Of a stretch of 64,000 nt of DNA, positions 8,449 to 18,055 are shown in pieces. The stretch comes from Streptomyces sp. C10-9-1. GTDB lineage: Bacteria > Actinomycetota > Actinomycetes > Streptomycetales > Streptomycetaceae. Every line of letters starts with the position of its first letter. The first letter of the stretch is position 1. Both the position numbers and the translations under genes were made by a program. Location: positions 1 through 64,000 of the forward strand of contig NZ_JANHKP010000005.1 in the NCBI RefSeq assembly GCF_024497955.1, written 5' to 3'. The notes beneath the pieces are model-generated. The model saw only the letters and a program-made list of their open reading frames with translations. It was not told the DNA's origin and made no database searches.

Positions 8449-9566
8449 ATGCAGCACGCGCGGCACGAGGTGATGTGGGCGACCGCGGTACGCGCTATGG
8501 ACGCGCAGCATCAGACCACCACCTGGCTCCGGTTGGGCCTTGTGGCAATGCTGTGGTCGGTGCTGCCGTGGGCGGCACCCGATCAGGTCGTCCACGCAGT
8601 CCTGGCTCTGGCCGTGGTCACGGTGGGGACGGTGGCCTCTCATGTGCATGCCCGCCCCTGGCTGATCGAGTACCTCGACCAACTGCCCGGCATGCGGCGT
8701 CTGGTCTCGCACCTGACCGGCACCAGGGGCCGTGCGACGGTGGATCTGCCCGGCCTGCTGGAGGGCGCGGGCATTCTGATCGCGGGATTGGCGTACGTGG
8801 GCCCGTGGGGGGTTGCAGGCATCTCGCGAGAAGCTGAGATCGTCGCACTGGTCTCGGTGGTGGCGTACACGCACTCGGTCTTCCTGAACGTCGTACTCGA
8901 TCCTGGTTTCTACGCGCCCTCAATCCCTGTGGAACTGGGCCCCGACCGCAGCAGCGGTGCGCCACCCCTTCCCCTGCAATGGGTACGGCACGCCGTTCCT
9001 CCTGGCCTGACTCTGATCGGCGCGACTCTGTTCACACCCGACTGGAACCCGGAGCTGGCGGCCATCCCGATCGGCCTGCGCGTACTGCTCAGCGCCAGCT
9101 TCCTCCTGTTGTGGGTGGCATGGACGTGCTTCGATCAGGTCCTGAGTGCGGCGGCAGCCACGGTCAAGGACTGCGAGCAGGTCGTACGGCTGGGCGCCGC
9201 CCAGGATCTGCACAGCCTGGCGAAGAACTCCATAGTGTCCATCCTGACGGCCGTGGGGAGCCCCCACTACCAGCGCAGTGAGGTCCGGGGGCTGACGCGT
9301 AACGCCTTGGTGCAGTTGGAGGAAGTGCGCCGGGCCTGGCTCAGTCACGACACCACCGGCGCCGGTGGACGACTGGAAGATCTGTGGGAAGCCGCCATCG
9401 CAGTGCTGACCCGTGAATGGCGCGAGAGATGTCACTTGGACGAGGCGGCCCGCGACATCAAACTGCATGCGACCGACTACCAGCTCGTGCGGCGCATCCT
9501 CTCGGATCTGGTGACCAATGCACTACAGGCCAATGCCGAGCACGTCACCATCAAAGTCGCGATGCG
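8449..9566 (+). pseudogene. Membrane sensor histidine kinase, truncated in the ATPase domain
   Basis: ATG with GGAAGG upstream. The N-terminal half has about six hydrophobic helices. A dimerisation-like helix follows ('AAQDLHSLAKNSIVSIL', presumptive phospho-His), then the N-box 'LSDLVTNALQANAEHV' of a HATPase_c domain. The frame then runs into unrelated sequence at about 9566, and the G1/G2 ATP-binding boxes are absent. The long Arg/His/Pro-rich tail up to 9894 is not kinase. No response regulator lies next to it. Broken by a rearrangement, hence non-functional. Confidence 0.7.
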
Positions 9567-9625
9567 GCACTGGAATCAGGCCCTGAGCCCTTTCCATCAT
9601 CGGCCTGAGCTGGCTAAAATGAAGG

Positions 9626-9766
9626 GTGAGGACAGCTCGGACGAGGGTCGCCCGCCTCGACGGCGCCACCTACCCCACCGCCCTCACTCGCGCCGCCACC
9701 ACCTTCACCGCGGTCATCACCCTCGCCACCGCAGCGGCCACGGCCCTCGCCGCGCTCCTCGCGTGA
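9626..9766 (+). CDS. Possible small membrane peptide or gene remnant
   Basis: GTG start with GAAGG upstream. 46 aa with an Arg-rich head and one Ala/Thr-rich hydrophobic helix ('FTAVITLATAAATALAALLA'). It looks like the C-terminus of a small membrane protein left at the kinase breakpoint. No family recognised. Confidence 0.2.
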   Translation: MRTARTRVARLDGATYPTALTRAATTFTAVITLATAAATALAALLA

Positions 9767-10195
9767 CCACCACACACACCGCCCACCCCACCGAGCCACG
9801 GGACACGGATGCACGCGAAGAGGTACGTCCCGTCGCCCCGGCCCAGGTCGGGGCACGAGGCGCACACCGGGAACCGAGCACCGGCACTGGCTGAGGGAGG
9901 GGCCTGCCGTCGGAGACCTCGCCATCTACCCGGTACCGGGCCGCCCCCAGGACGAGGACTTCCTGAACTGTCCCCCGGAAGGCACGGGATACGGCCGGTC
10001 GTCCCCGTGCACGGTGCACCGACGCTCCCCAACCCCTGGGGTTGCCCGGCCCTGTGACCTCCCGAAGGCGACGCAGATACGAGGCTCCCTCCCTGCGAGG
10101 GGGCGACCGCTCTGGGAGGCCTGGCTCGCGCCCGTGTGGTGGGCCGGCCGCGGTCGGGGGCGAGCGGCCGTTGAGCGGCCCGGCTGAGGTGTCCG
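9767..10195. other. Gene-free stretch
   Basis: Only overlapping Arg/Pro-rich frames; nothing recognisable on either strand. Lies downstream of both flanking genes. Confidence 0.45.
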
Positions 10196-10567
10196 TCAGA
10201 GCTTGTAGTGCAGGCAGGCCCAGGTCTTGTTGCCGACGATGCCGTCCCACTCGGCGGGCCTGTTCGGGTAGCAGCGCTTCTGTGCCTTGATCACCGCACT
10301 CCTGGTCTTGGCCCCGAAGATGCCGTCCATGGCCACGTTGTAGCCCTTGACCTTCCTCAGCAGGCACTGGGCATGCTTCACGTGGCGGTTGCTGTCACCG
10401 TACTTGACCACTGCGTGTGACCCCACGTGCAGGCACCCGGGCACGGACATCACCGCGGCCTGGCCGTTGGCGGCCGGGGCCGGGCTCGCCACTGCGGGGG
10501 AGCCGAGCGCCCCCACCCCCAGGAGGGCCGCGGTCGACAGTCCGAGGGTCAGCTTCTTGGTCAGCAC
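10196..10567 (-). CDS. Secreted peptidoglycan-binding-domain protein
   Basis: GTG start with AGAAGGAGA seven bases upstream; 123 aa. A signal peptide ('KKLTLGLSTAALLGVGALG' to 'AVASPAPA') is followed by a peptidoglycan_binding_1 fold: 'VVKYGDSNRHVKHAQCLL', 'YNVAMDGIFGAKTRSAVI', 'DGIVGNKTWACL'. Four cysteines in the mature part may form disulphides. The domain binds cell-wall glycan and no catalytic domain is present. Such small secreted proteins are common in Streptomyces and may protect or modulate the wall. Monocistronic. Confidence 0.85.
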   Translation of the reverse strand: MLTKKLTLGLSTAALLGVGALGSPAVASPAPAANGQAAVMSVPGCLHVGSHAVVKYGDSNRHVKHAQCLLRKVKGYNVAMDGIFGAKTRSAVIKAQKRCYPNRPAEWDGIVGNKTWACLHYKL

Positions 10568-11614
10568 GACGTGTCTCCTTCTCATCATGTGCCTGCCTGG
10601 GCATCGGTTGCCCGAAGGGCAGGGGCCGGGCGGGAGCAGGAAGCGCGGTTCCCGCCGGGCGCCGAGACAAACGGTGATCGCTGTCCGCACGCCCCGGAAG
10701 GGCCGGCGGGGTTCCCGGGAGTTCCTGGGACGTTCCCGCCCTTGATCAGGGCCCGGACTGCCCTGAGACGGGACTTCCCGGGACGGGAAAGTGGCCTGGC
10801 GGTGGTGGCCGCAGTTGTTCACGGCAGTGCGCGGGTCGCGGGGCACTCTGGTCTGGCGCCTGCCACGGAACGTTGGAACGGGACGGCGACAGGGCTGCTC
10901 ATAAAGCCGGCAGAGCGGGCCGCGCTCCGGGGCGAGCAGCACGCCGAGCGGGATGGCGGAGACCGCCTGCCACCTCGCCGGCATCGCGGGCCCGGGCACC
11001 TGGAGCGCGGCAGCCGTCGAGGGCGTCCTCCGCACGATCGACACTCGACCGACGCACTGGGAAGTTCCGGGCCAGAGGCGGCGCAGGCCCTCGCCGCTGT
11101 GGCGGCCACGAGCCGCGACGTCCCCCGACGCCCGGGCATCGCCGTCGACGACCACGACCGACCGCCACCGCGGTGACGGTGACCGCCGCACGGAGGCCGC
11201 CGAAGCGGCGCGGGATCGGGCCGGGCTTCCAGGGCATCCGCACGAGCCGCGGACCGCCGCGCACGACGACGAGCCCTACTGGACCCGCTGGGAGAACCAG
11301 AGTCTTCGCGTACTCATCTCATGGCCCCTCAGGCGTCGTGAGCCGCAATGGGAGCGGCGGGGCCACGAGTGAACCCACAGCCGGAACCCTCGCCCATTCG
11401 CCTCTGAGGCAGCGTCACTTTCTCCCTGCTGTGTCCATCGTCGTGACCTGCGGCAATGCGAACAGAAGCGCCACTCAGGAGCCCGACCGGGCGAAGCTCG
11501 CGCACCCTTCCCACATTGCGGTGATCACGCTCCGGGGTTTGCCTCGTCAGAGGAGCACACAGCACAGGCGCCGCATGGCTTAGCGGCCAGGGAACGTCCC
11601 CCGAAGGAGAAGGA
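10568..11614. other. Gene-free stretch of about 1 kb
   Basis: No recognisable protein on either strand; open frames are Arg/Pro-rich shadows of the high GC. Contains promoters for the two divergent exported-protein genes and repeated GGGAC/GTCCC-like tracts near 10,690-10,790 that I cannot assign. Confidence 0.45.
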
Positions 11615-12148
11615 ATGCGTCTCGCACACGTTGGCCCCCAGGTCGCCCTGATCATCGGCGCCCTCGCTCTATCCGCCCCCGCCGCCATGGCCGCCACGTC
11701 GGAACCGGCCACCGGCGAGTCCACCGCCGACGTCAGCCTCAGCCCGCGGCAAGCATCTCCCGGCAGGACCGTCACCGTCACCACATCCGCCTGCGGCAAG
11801 GAGACCTACGGCAAGGGTGAGTCGGAGGCAGGCGGGAAGTTCCACCTCCTGGCGGGCGACCGGAAGGGTGTTCTGGTGGGCACGTTCAAGGTGCCCGAGA
11901 ATGCCGCTTCCGGCACGGACACCGTGACCCTCAAGTGCCCGCCTCGGATCAAGCAGACCGTCACGTACCAGATCGTCAATCACCCCAAGGGCGGCATCGA
12001 CGCGGGGCACGGCTGGGCCGCCGGCGCCGGGCAACTGGACGACGCGAACTTCCGGCTCACTCTGGGCGTGCTGCTGCTCGGCGGAGCCGTCGCCGGCGGA
12101 GTGACCACATGGCGTCGACGCTCCACAGGCACGCGAACAGCTGCCTGA
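11615..12148 (+). CDS. Exported, C-terminally membrane-anchored protein
   Basis: ATG preceded by GAAGGAGAAGG. Signal peptide 'LIIGALALSAPAAMAA', an Ig-like/all-beta ectodomain with one cysteine pair ('TTSACGKETYG', 'TVTLKCPPRIKQT'), a Gly-rich linker, and a C-terminal helix 'TLGVLLLGGAVAGGV' followed by 'WRRRS'. This layout is common in Streptomyces wall-associated proteins encoded near class E/F sortases, but I see no clear LAXTG motif and no sortase gene here. Function unknown. Confidence 0.75.
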   Translation: MRLAHVGPQVALIIGALALSAPAAMAATSEPATGESTADVSLSPRQASPGRTVTVTTSACGKETYGKGESEAGGKFHLLAGDRKGVLVGTFKVPENAASGTDTVTLKCPPRIKQTVTYQIVNHPKGGIDAGHGWAAGAGQLDDANFRLTLGVLLLGGAVAGGVTTWRRRSTGTRTAA

Positions 12149-13111
12149 TCCATACGTCCACCCGGCCCCCGGCCCCAGGGCTCCGTCGTTCTCGTGGCTC
12201 GGTGAGCGGCTCCCCGGCCATCAGTTAGCCCATGGGGTCATGACAAGTTCTCTGGGCACCGAAACGCGGGAGCACCGCCCGGGGCCGCAGTCCTCGGTAC
12301 CCCCCGCCAGGGCGAACCCCTCGACGTGACCATCACCTCGTCCGACAGTACGGCCGACCCCCAACCGCGAGCGGTTGCAGCGCGCATGACGCCCGCCACC
12401 TCCTGACGCCCCCCGCCGAGGCCGCTGCGGGGCCTGGGTCGAGGACGAGACCTACTTCGAGGAACTCCGGTGCGCTGCCCCCTCCGCACGCTGCGGAGGG
12501 GTGAAGAGGCCACGGCTCAGGGGGACGGCCGCGGCCGGTTCTCGTGCCGGCCCCCGCGCTGCCCCCGCTTGCCCCGCAGCCAGTGGCGGACATGAGCGTC
12601 GACGCCCTGCCGCCGCGGCTGACCGCGCTACGCGGAGGCCCCGCCCTCCCCGTGCCGGACCTCCCCCAGGCGCCGGCAGCCGGGCACGGGCTGATCCTTC
12701 CGGGCGGGGAGCCATGGTGGCCGGCAAGCGCAGCAGCCATCCCGGCCGCGCCGCCAGCCCGTGAAACCAGTCCCCCCGCCTGCCCCGGGGTGGTACCGGT
12801 CTCAGTGCTGTCGGCCGGGGCTGCTCCTGGCTGAACGCGTCCGCAAGAGGAAGAAACGACAAGATTGTTTGGCCGCAGCCGGTACGGCACGTCCTCAAGA
12901 CCGGGGACGGATGGTCTGCGGGCGGTCGCCAGGGGCAATCACCACTGCGCGCCGGACGGCGAGCATCTTCCCCAGGAGTAGCAGGACACGGCTGCTCCGG
13001 CGTACACGCCGGGCGGTGACCGGGATCGACGGAGTCTCCAGCGTCGCCCGTTCCGGGCGCTGTCCGGCCGGACCGGTCGCTGCGAGGGTAGGCGCCCCGT
13101 AGGCTGCGGCC
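12149..13111. other. Gene-free stretch of about 960 bases
   Basis: No convincing gene. A plus-strand frame around 12,440 ('GAWVEDETYFEELR') and one at 12,544-12,834 rich in Pro/Ala look weakly coding and may be relics. The last 150 bases should hold the carbonic anhydrase promoter. Confidence 0.4.
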
Positions 13112-13753
13112 ATGATCGAGACCCATAATCCGACGCCCCACGACGCCTTCGAGCTGCTCATGGCGGGCAACCAGCGTTTCGTCGCCGGCACTCCCGAACA
13201 CCCTAACCAGGACGCCGCCCGCCGCACCCAGACGGCACCTGCCCAGCAGCCGTTCGCCGTACTCTTCGGCTGCTCCGATTCCCGGTTGGCCGCCGAGATC
13301 ATCTTCGACCGCGGCCTGGGTGACCTGTTCGTGGTCCGCACCGCCGGGCACGTCGCTGGTACGGAAGTCCTTGGCTCGATCGAGTTCGGGGTGAGCGTCC
13401 TGAACGCCCCGCTGGTGGTCGTCCTCGGCCACGACTCGTGCGGCGCGGTCGCCGCGGCATGCTCCGCCCTCAAGGACGGACAAACGCCCGGCGGTTTCGT
13501 CCGCGACGTGGTCGAACGGGTCACCCCGAGCGTGCTGGCCGCCCGCGCCGCCGGACGTGAGAGCGCCGAGGAGATTCTCGCCGAGCACATCGAGCAGACC
13601 GTCGACCTGCTGCTGGAACGCTCCCGCGTCCTAGCCGACGCGGTGGCCACCGGCCGGACCGCCGTCGTAGGACTGTCCTACCGGCTGGCCGACGGCAGCG
13701 CGCAGCTCGTCGCCACCCGCGGCCTCGATACGGGGATCCCCACAGCATCCTGA
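13112..13753 (+). CDS. Beta-class carbonic anhydrase
   Basis: 213 aa; interconverts CO2 and bicarbonate in the cytoplasm. The zinc ligands are in place: Cys54 with the Asp56/Arg58 dyad in 'CSDSR', and His107 and Cys110 in 'GHDSCGAV'. The N-terminal 'ELLMAGNQRFVAG' is the usual start of the short bacterial beta type. No signal peptide or fused transporter. ATG start follows 'TAGGCTGCGGCC', a weak ribosome site. Stands alone between degraded regions but is intact, implying selection. Confidence 0.95.
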   Translation: MIETHNPTPHDAFELLMAGNQRFVAGTPEHPNQDAARRTQTAPAQQPFAVLFGCSDSRLAAEIIFDRGLGDLFVVRTAGHVAGTEVLGSIEFGVSVLNAPLVVVLGHDSCGAVAAACSALKDGQTPGGFVRDVVERVTPSVLAARAAGRESAEEILAEHIEQTVDLLLERSRVLADAVATGRTAVVGLSYRLADGSAQLVATRGLDTGIPTAS

Positions 13754-13793
13754 CCGTCCCGGCCATGCCCCATCAGGCCAGGACGTTGCGCCA

Positions 13794-14120
13794 GACCTCC
13801 TGACCGCCGCACACCAGCAGCTCGGCGACCCCATCTTCCTCGTCTGGGACAACCTCATGTCCGCAAAGCCGCCGACCTGCGGGAATGGGCGGCAGCCCAG
13901 GACTGGCTGACCATCTACCACCAGCTGCCTCACGCACCCGACCTCAACCCCGTCGAAGGGATCTGGTCTCCCCTACGACGGGGTGCCCTCCAACGTCGCC
14001 TTCTCCACCCCCGAACACCTCGTCCAGCGCATCCGGCGCGGCCTACAGCACATCCAGTGCCGTAGTCACCTCATAGAGGGCTACCTCGCCGCGACCGGCC
14101 TGACCATCAAACCCGTCTGA
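13794..14120 (+). pseudogene. IS630-family transposase, C-terminal remnant with frameshifts
   Basis: Three frames join into the DDE_3 C-terminus: 'LLTAAHQQLGDPIFLVWDN' (second catalytic Asp), then 'LREWAAAQDWLTIYHQ' and 'HAPDLNPVEGIWSPLRRG' (catalytic Glu in NPVE), then 'TPEHLVQRIRRGLQHIQ' to 'GLTIKPV' and stop. At least two frameshifts (near 13,860 and 13,980), and the N-terminal half is missing. Confidence 0.85.
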
Positions 14121-14268
14121 ACCAACACGACATCACGACACTCCCAGGGGGCGTGCCACGGCTGGGGAGCCGCACTCCCCTTCGGTTCCGTCGCCTCGAG
14201 AAGACCGCACACGCCGACCCCTGCCGCACGTGGGTGATCGGTCACTCCGCCCCAGTTCAGGAGAGGCT

Positions 14269-15062
14269 ATGCATTCCCACATAGGTGACCTGCTCGACCC
14301 CGCTCTTCTCGCGCACAGCATCGATGCCGACTACGTTCGCGAGCAGACTCACCCCCCTGCTGCTGCGCATCTTCGACTACATGGAGAAGGCCGTCTTCGA
14401 GCGGGAGTGGAACGAGGTCACCCGGCAATGCCGGGGGCTGGTCATCGACCGCCAGGGACGGATCCTCGCCCGGCCGTACGCGAAGTTCTTCAGCTACTCC
14501 GAGCACCCCGAGGGCACCTTCGACCCGGACGACGGGGTCGTGGGCACCGACAAACTCGACGGCTCGCTCGGCATCCTCTACCCACTGCCCGACGGCGGCC
14601 ATGCCATCGCGACCCGCGGCTCGTTCGCCTCCGACAGGCGCTGCACGCAACGAGGATCTGGCACGAGCGCTACGCCGACACCGCGTCGATCAAGCCCGGG
14701 GTTACCTACCTCTTCGAGATCATCTTCCCGGAGAACCGGATCGTCTGCGACTACGCCACCCTGGACGACCTTGTCCTCCTCGGCGGCATCGACATCGCCA
14801 CCGGTACCCCGCTGCCCGCTGACGAGTTGCCGTGGGACGGCCCCCGCGTCGACACCTTCGTTTTTCAGCACGCTCGGCGACGCCCTGGCCGCGTCGCCGC
14901 GCCCCGGCGCCGAGGGTTTCGTGCTGCGTTTCCCCGGCCATGACAACACCGTGATCAAGATCAAGCAGGACGACTACGTGGCGCTGCACCGGATCACCAC
15001 CGGACTCAACGCCCGCGCGGTCTGGGAGCAACTCGGCGCAGGCGACACCGTGGCCGAAAGGG
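14269..15062 (+). pseudogene. RNA ligase (T4 RnlA/Rnl-type), frameshifted and interrupted
   Basis: ATG with AGGAGAGG upstream starts 'HSHIGDLLDPALLAHSIDA'. The product then moves between two frames at least three times while keeping family signatures: 'VTRQCRGLVIDRQGRILARP', 'FFSYSEHPEG', the nucleotidyl-transferase motif I 'TDKLDGSLGI' (Lys accepts AMP), 'YLFEIIFPENRIV', and 'EGFVLRFPGHDNTVIKIKQD' (motifs IV/V). After 'AVWEQLGAGDT' the gene runs into the truncated end of an IS5-like element. Intact homologues ligate RNA ends using ATP; this copy is dead. Confidence 0.85.
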
Positions 15063-15644
15063 AAGTCGGTCGAAGTCGTATCCCTTGTGTCCGTGCAGCT
15101 TGGCCGGTCGACGGCGGCGCGGCCCGCGGCGGGACCGGATCGGTGGGATGCCCCGCACCAAGGGCTCCAACCCCTGGCTGTCATGGGTGTTCGCAGCCGA
15201 GATTCCGATCGATAGCGGCAAACCAGTCCGCTCGCTGATCACATGGATCTTTGATCCCTTCTTGCCGCGATCTACGGGATTCGGACCTGTCAGGTCCCCC
15301 TTTCGTCGCCCGCATGCTCACGGAGTCGATCGCGCACCGTGACCAGTCCAGGGCGCCGCGGGCTCCGAGTTCGTCGAGGACCAGGTGGTGAAGCCTGCCC
15401 CACACCCGGGCCCGGCTCCACTCGGTGAACCGGCGGTGCGCGGTCGGCCCGGACGGGCCAAAACCCGGCGGCAGTTGGCACCACGTGCAGCCTGTCGTGG
15501 CCACGAACACGATGGCCGCCAACACCTGCCGATCTCCATGCCTTCGCCGGCCACCCCCTGGGGTCGTACTGGAGCGGGCGGAACCACCCGCTGGAACAAC
15601 TCCCCCAACCCGTTCGGCACCAGACGCTCCACCATCGCCATCAC
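15063..15644 (-). pseudogene. IS5-family transposase, degenerate
   Basis: Minus-strand frames give 'VERLVPNGLGELFQRVVPP', then after a frameshift 'LAAIVFVATTGCTWCQLPP' to 'CAIDSVSMRATKGG', then (after the A/G slippery run at 15296-15303) 'ISERTGLPLSIGISAANTHD' and 'RPAKLHGHKGYDFDRL', where it is cut. Both the early frameshift and the missing C-terminus with the catalytic Glu make it inactive. Confidence 0.82.
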
Positions 15645-15682
15645 GGCCGCCAGCCTAGTGATCAGCCAGTTGAGACGACGTC
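15063..15682 (-). mobile_element. Second IS5/IS427-like element, truncated
   Basis: The outer end is at 15682, where the minus strand begins GACGTCGTCTCAACTGG next to TAA. The inner end is lost where the element meets the RNA ligase remnant at about 15,063. Its sequence is related to, but distinct from, the element at 6355-7875. Confidence 0.75.
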
Positions 15683-15952
15683 TTAGACGGCCTCGCCTCC
15701 CGGGGGCGCCCCAGCCCTCGCGAAGGCGTCGTCTCGATCCGCCGATGCATCCGGCTCGGCGAGGACGAGACCCGCGCCGCAGCAGGGCTCGTCAGCGCCG
15801 ACCCAGGGGCTGCCGTCCTGGCAGCGCCCGTCGCCTCAGTCCTGCCTCCTTCCCATCCGCACGGCCGAAAGCCGGATGCCGTCGCGCGCGTTGCGCCGCA
15901 CCCGGTGCTCGCCGTGTCGGTGGAGCTGTGGCGGATGCCTATCGGAGCCCAG
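15683..15952. other. Gene-free stretch
   Basis: A plus-strand fragment 'RLGEDETRAAAGLVSADPG' near 15,750 looks like a relic of a coding sequence, but no family is recognised. Nothing else is visible before the transglutaminase terminator. Confidence 0.4.
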
Positions 15953-15984
15953 GTCACCGGGAACCTCGCGAGGTTCCCGGTGAC
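15953..15984. terminator. Perfect 32-base palindrome, likely terminator of transglutaminase gene
   Basis: Two 16-base arms (GTCACCGGGAACCTCG and its exact complement) meet with no spacer. It lies 75 bases beyond the transglutaminase stop on the minus strand. Folded as RNA it gives a strong hairpin; no U tract follows, as is common in Streptomyces. Confidence 0.7.
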
Positions 15985-16058
15985 GTCGGAGCCTGGCCCT
16001 CGGCCTGCGGCGGGCTGGGAGGCATCGGGCTCGGGCCCGGTACTCCCGCCCGGTTCCG

Positions 16059-17303
16059 TCACGGCCAGCCCTGCTCCACCTTGGCGGGGGCGGTGTTCCA
16101 GCTCTTGGGTACGAACGTGATGACGTAGGTTCCGCGGTCGAAGTCGGTGTACCCGGCGGACCAGTTCCGGAACGTGCTCTCGTATACGCGCATGGGGCCC
16201 ACGTCGCTGTTGGGCGCGTGATAGTGGTTGGCGTGGGTCCAAACGGTCTTGTCGGCATCCGCTTCGGTCTGAGCCCCGAACCAGCCGTAGTCGAAGTTGA
16301 CCCATCGTTCGCCAGGCTTCGCGGGACTGCGCGGGACGTTCCTGTCACCCGACATGTCGACGAGACCCGTGTCCGGGTCGGGGCGGAAGGCCTCCGGGTC
16401 GCCGAACATCCTCTTCTCGGGCGATGCCCACCAGCTCTGCCCGCTCCAGAAGTGCTTCGAGTAGATCACCGCCTTCATCCTGGACGGGTCGTGATTTCCC
16501 CCGCTCCTGTTCTTGAAGGACGGCGTGTCCCTGAGTGCCGAATAGAAGTTCGAGCGACTGCTCTCGTGGAGCAGATCGTCATTCCTGTTCTCCAGCTCCT
16601 TCTTGAGGTTCTCGATGTAGGCACCCTCGTCGTGGGCGTTTTCGAGAGCCTTGTTCATGATGGACGCCACGTCCCGAGCCCGCTTGAATCCCTTCTCCTC
16701 GTCGAAGCTGCCCTTGGCGATGCGCCCCTCAAACTCGGCCCGCGTTTCGTTGGGCCGGGGGCTGGAGTTCTCCAGGCCGTTCTCGTACTTCTCCTCGTCG
16801 AAGAACGCGAATGCCAGCCTGTTCGTCGGGTAGGGGCCAGAGTTGACCCACGTGATGCCGACACAGCCGTAGGACAGCTTCTCCCGCTGATCCTCGGTCA
16901 TCTGCCGTATCCTGCCGTCGCGGTGACTGTAGGCCTGCTGCCACTTGCGTATGTAGTTGTTGACGACCGTGGTGGCCCTGCCTCCGTAGGCGCGGTACGC
17001 GTCGGGCATCCTGTCGAGCGGCTCGGCGGGAGGGGTTTCCATGCCGGAGCTTCGGGAGAACGCATCGGCGCCCGGCGGCAACCCTGCCGGGGACTTGCCG
17101 GGCCGGCCCAGGTACAGGGCCCTTTCGTTCAGAGCGTTGATGCTCTCAACATCAGCCGCCGTCAGACCATGTGTTTCGGCATAGGATCCCTTCCTTTCCT
17201 CGCCACCGCCGCCTTCGGCCGGACTGCCCGACGGCATGAACCCGGTGGTGCACACGATCGCACCCAAAGCGGTAAATGCGAGAAAACTCTGACCTTTGTT
17301 CAT
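16059..17303 (-). CDS. Microbial transglutaminase precursor
   Basis: 414-aa pre-pro-enzyme of the Streptomyces mobaraensis type; secreted Ca-independent protein-glutamine gamma-glutamyltransferase that cross-links proteins. Signal peptide at about 1-30. The pro-region ('LTAADVESINALNERALYLG') runs to about residue 83. The mature enzyme keeps 'TPPAEPLDRMPDAYR'. The catalytic triad is Cys147 ('SYGCVGITW'), Asp338 ('NFDYGWFG') and His357 ('WTHANHYH'); relative to mature S. mobaraensis numbering (64, 255, 274) all three share one offset of 83. The C-terminus 'KSWNTAPAKVEQGWP' is also conserved. Start ATG chosen for AAAGGAG 12 bases upstream and a proper signal peptide. Activation needs external proteases that are not encoded here. 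Confidence 0.97.
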   Translation of the reverse strand: MNKGQSFLAFTALGAIVCTTGFMPSGSPAEGGGGEERKGSYAETHGLTAADVESINALNERALYLGRPGKSPAGLPPGADAFSRSSGMETPPAEPLDRMPDAYRAYGGRATTVVNNYIRKWQQAYSHRDGRIRQMTEDQREKLSYGCVGITWVNSGPYPTNRLAFAFFDEEKYENGLENSSPRPNETRAEFEGRIAKGSFDEEKGFKRARDVASIMNKALENAHDEGAYIENLKKELENRNDDLLHESSRSNFYSALRDTPSFKNRSGGNHDPSRMKAVIYSKHFWSGQSWWASPEKRMFGDPEAFRPDPDTGLVDMSGDRNVPRSPAKPGERWVNFDYGWFGAQTEADADKTVWTHANHYHAPNSDVGPMRVYESTFRNWSAGYTDFDRGTYVITFVPKSWNTAPAKVEQGWP

Positions 17304-17511
17304 GAAAATCGCTGACTCCTTTGTCGTGTGATTCATGAAACGAGGGCATTCCGGGGCCCGAACCCGACGGAGGGTTCCGGCGGGCTCTCGCTCAGGGCCT
17401 CGGACGCACCGTCCTGCGTCGGCTCCGGCCAAGGCGGGAGCCCCGGCGCCGCCGTGGAAGACGGCGGGCGGTGAGTGCGGGCGAAGCCCGCGGTGCGGTC
17501 GCCGCCCGTCG

Positions 17512-18055
17512 TCACCGTGCTGGTCGCCGGGCGGCCCGGGTGCGACGCGGTGCCCCGCTTCCGGGCCGGCAGCCCGAGGCGGTCCAGGTCGGTCGGCTCT
17601 CTGCATGAGGGGCGTCGCCGAGGCGACGACGCGGCCTGTTCCAGGTGACCGGGGTCGCCGTAGCGGCCCTCGACACGCGGGGGCGTATGAAACCGGTGTC
17701 GGCCAGACGGACCTGACCAGGGTGACCGACCGTGCGCACGGCGACGTCCGTGTCGAGGAAGGCACGGGACTCACCCGTGACCGGCGCATAGACGAAGTAC
17801 CTGCCCCCCTCGAACTCGTGCTGCATGACGTTGCCCGTCAGGACCGGAGACCAGAGACCCGCACAGTGGCGCGCGGGGCACATCAGCCGGAAGGCGGCTC
17901 GCAGGCCGTGCAACCCCATCCGGTGGAACGGGCCGGCGTCGTCCGCCTCGACCATGGAAGCGGTCTGCGGAGCTGCCGCGTGGGCTCCCTGAGGGAGGCT
18001 GGACGAGGACCGCGGTCACGGCGGTGAGCGCGCGGACAGTGGTTCGGCGTATCAC
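17512..18055 (-). pseudogene. Small secreted protein with frameshift in signal peptide
   Basis: GTG at 18055 with GGAG eight bases upstream opens a signal-like sequence ('IRRTTVRALTAVTAVLVQPP'). One frame over it continues as 'GAHAAAPQTASMVEADDAG', with an AHA-A type cleavage site, then 'FRLMCPARHCAGLWSP', 'FEGGRYFVYAPVTGESRAFL' and 'VGHPGQVRLADTGFIRP'. A single frameshift near 17,985 would restore one exported protein of about 120 residues before a low-complexity tail. Function unknown. It is immediately upstream of, and on the same strand as, the transglutaminase gene. Confidence 0.45.

Noticed and set aside
17304..17789. N-terminal extension of the transglutaminase frame
   Set aside because: The extension is Arg/Pro-rich, and a proper signal peptide and ribosome site exist at 17,303.
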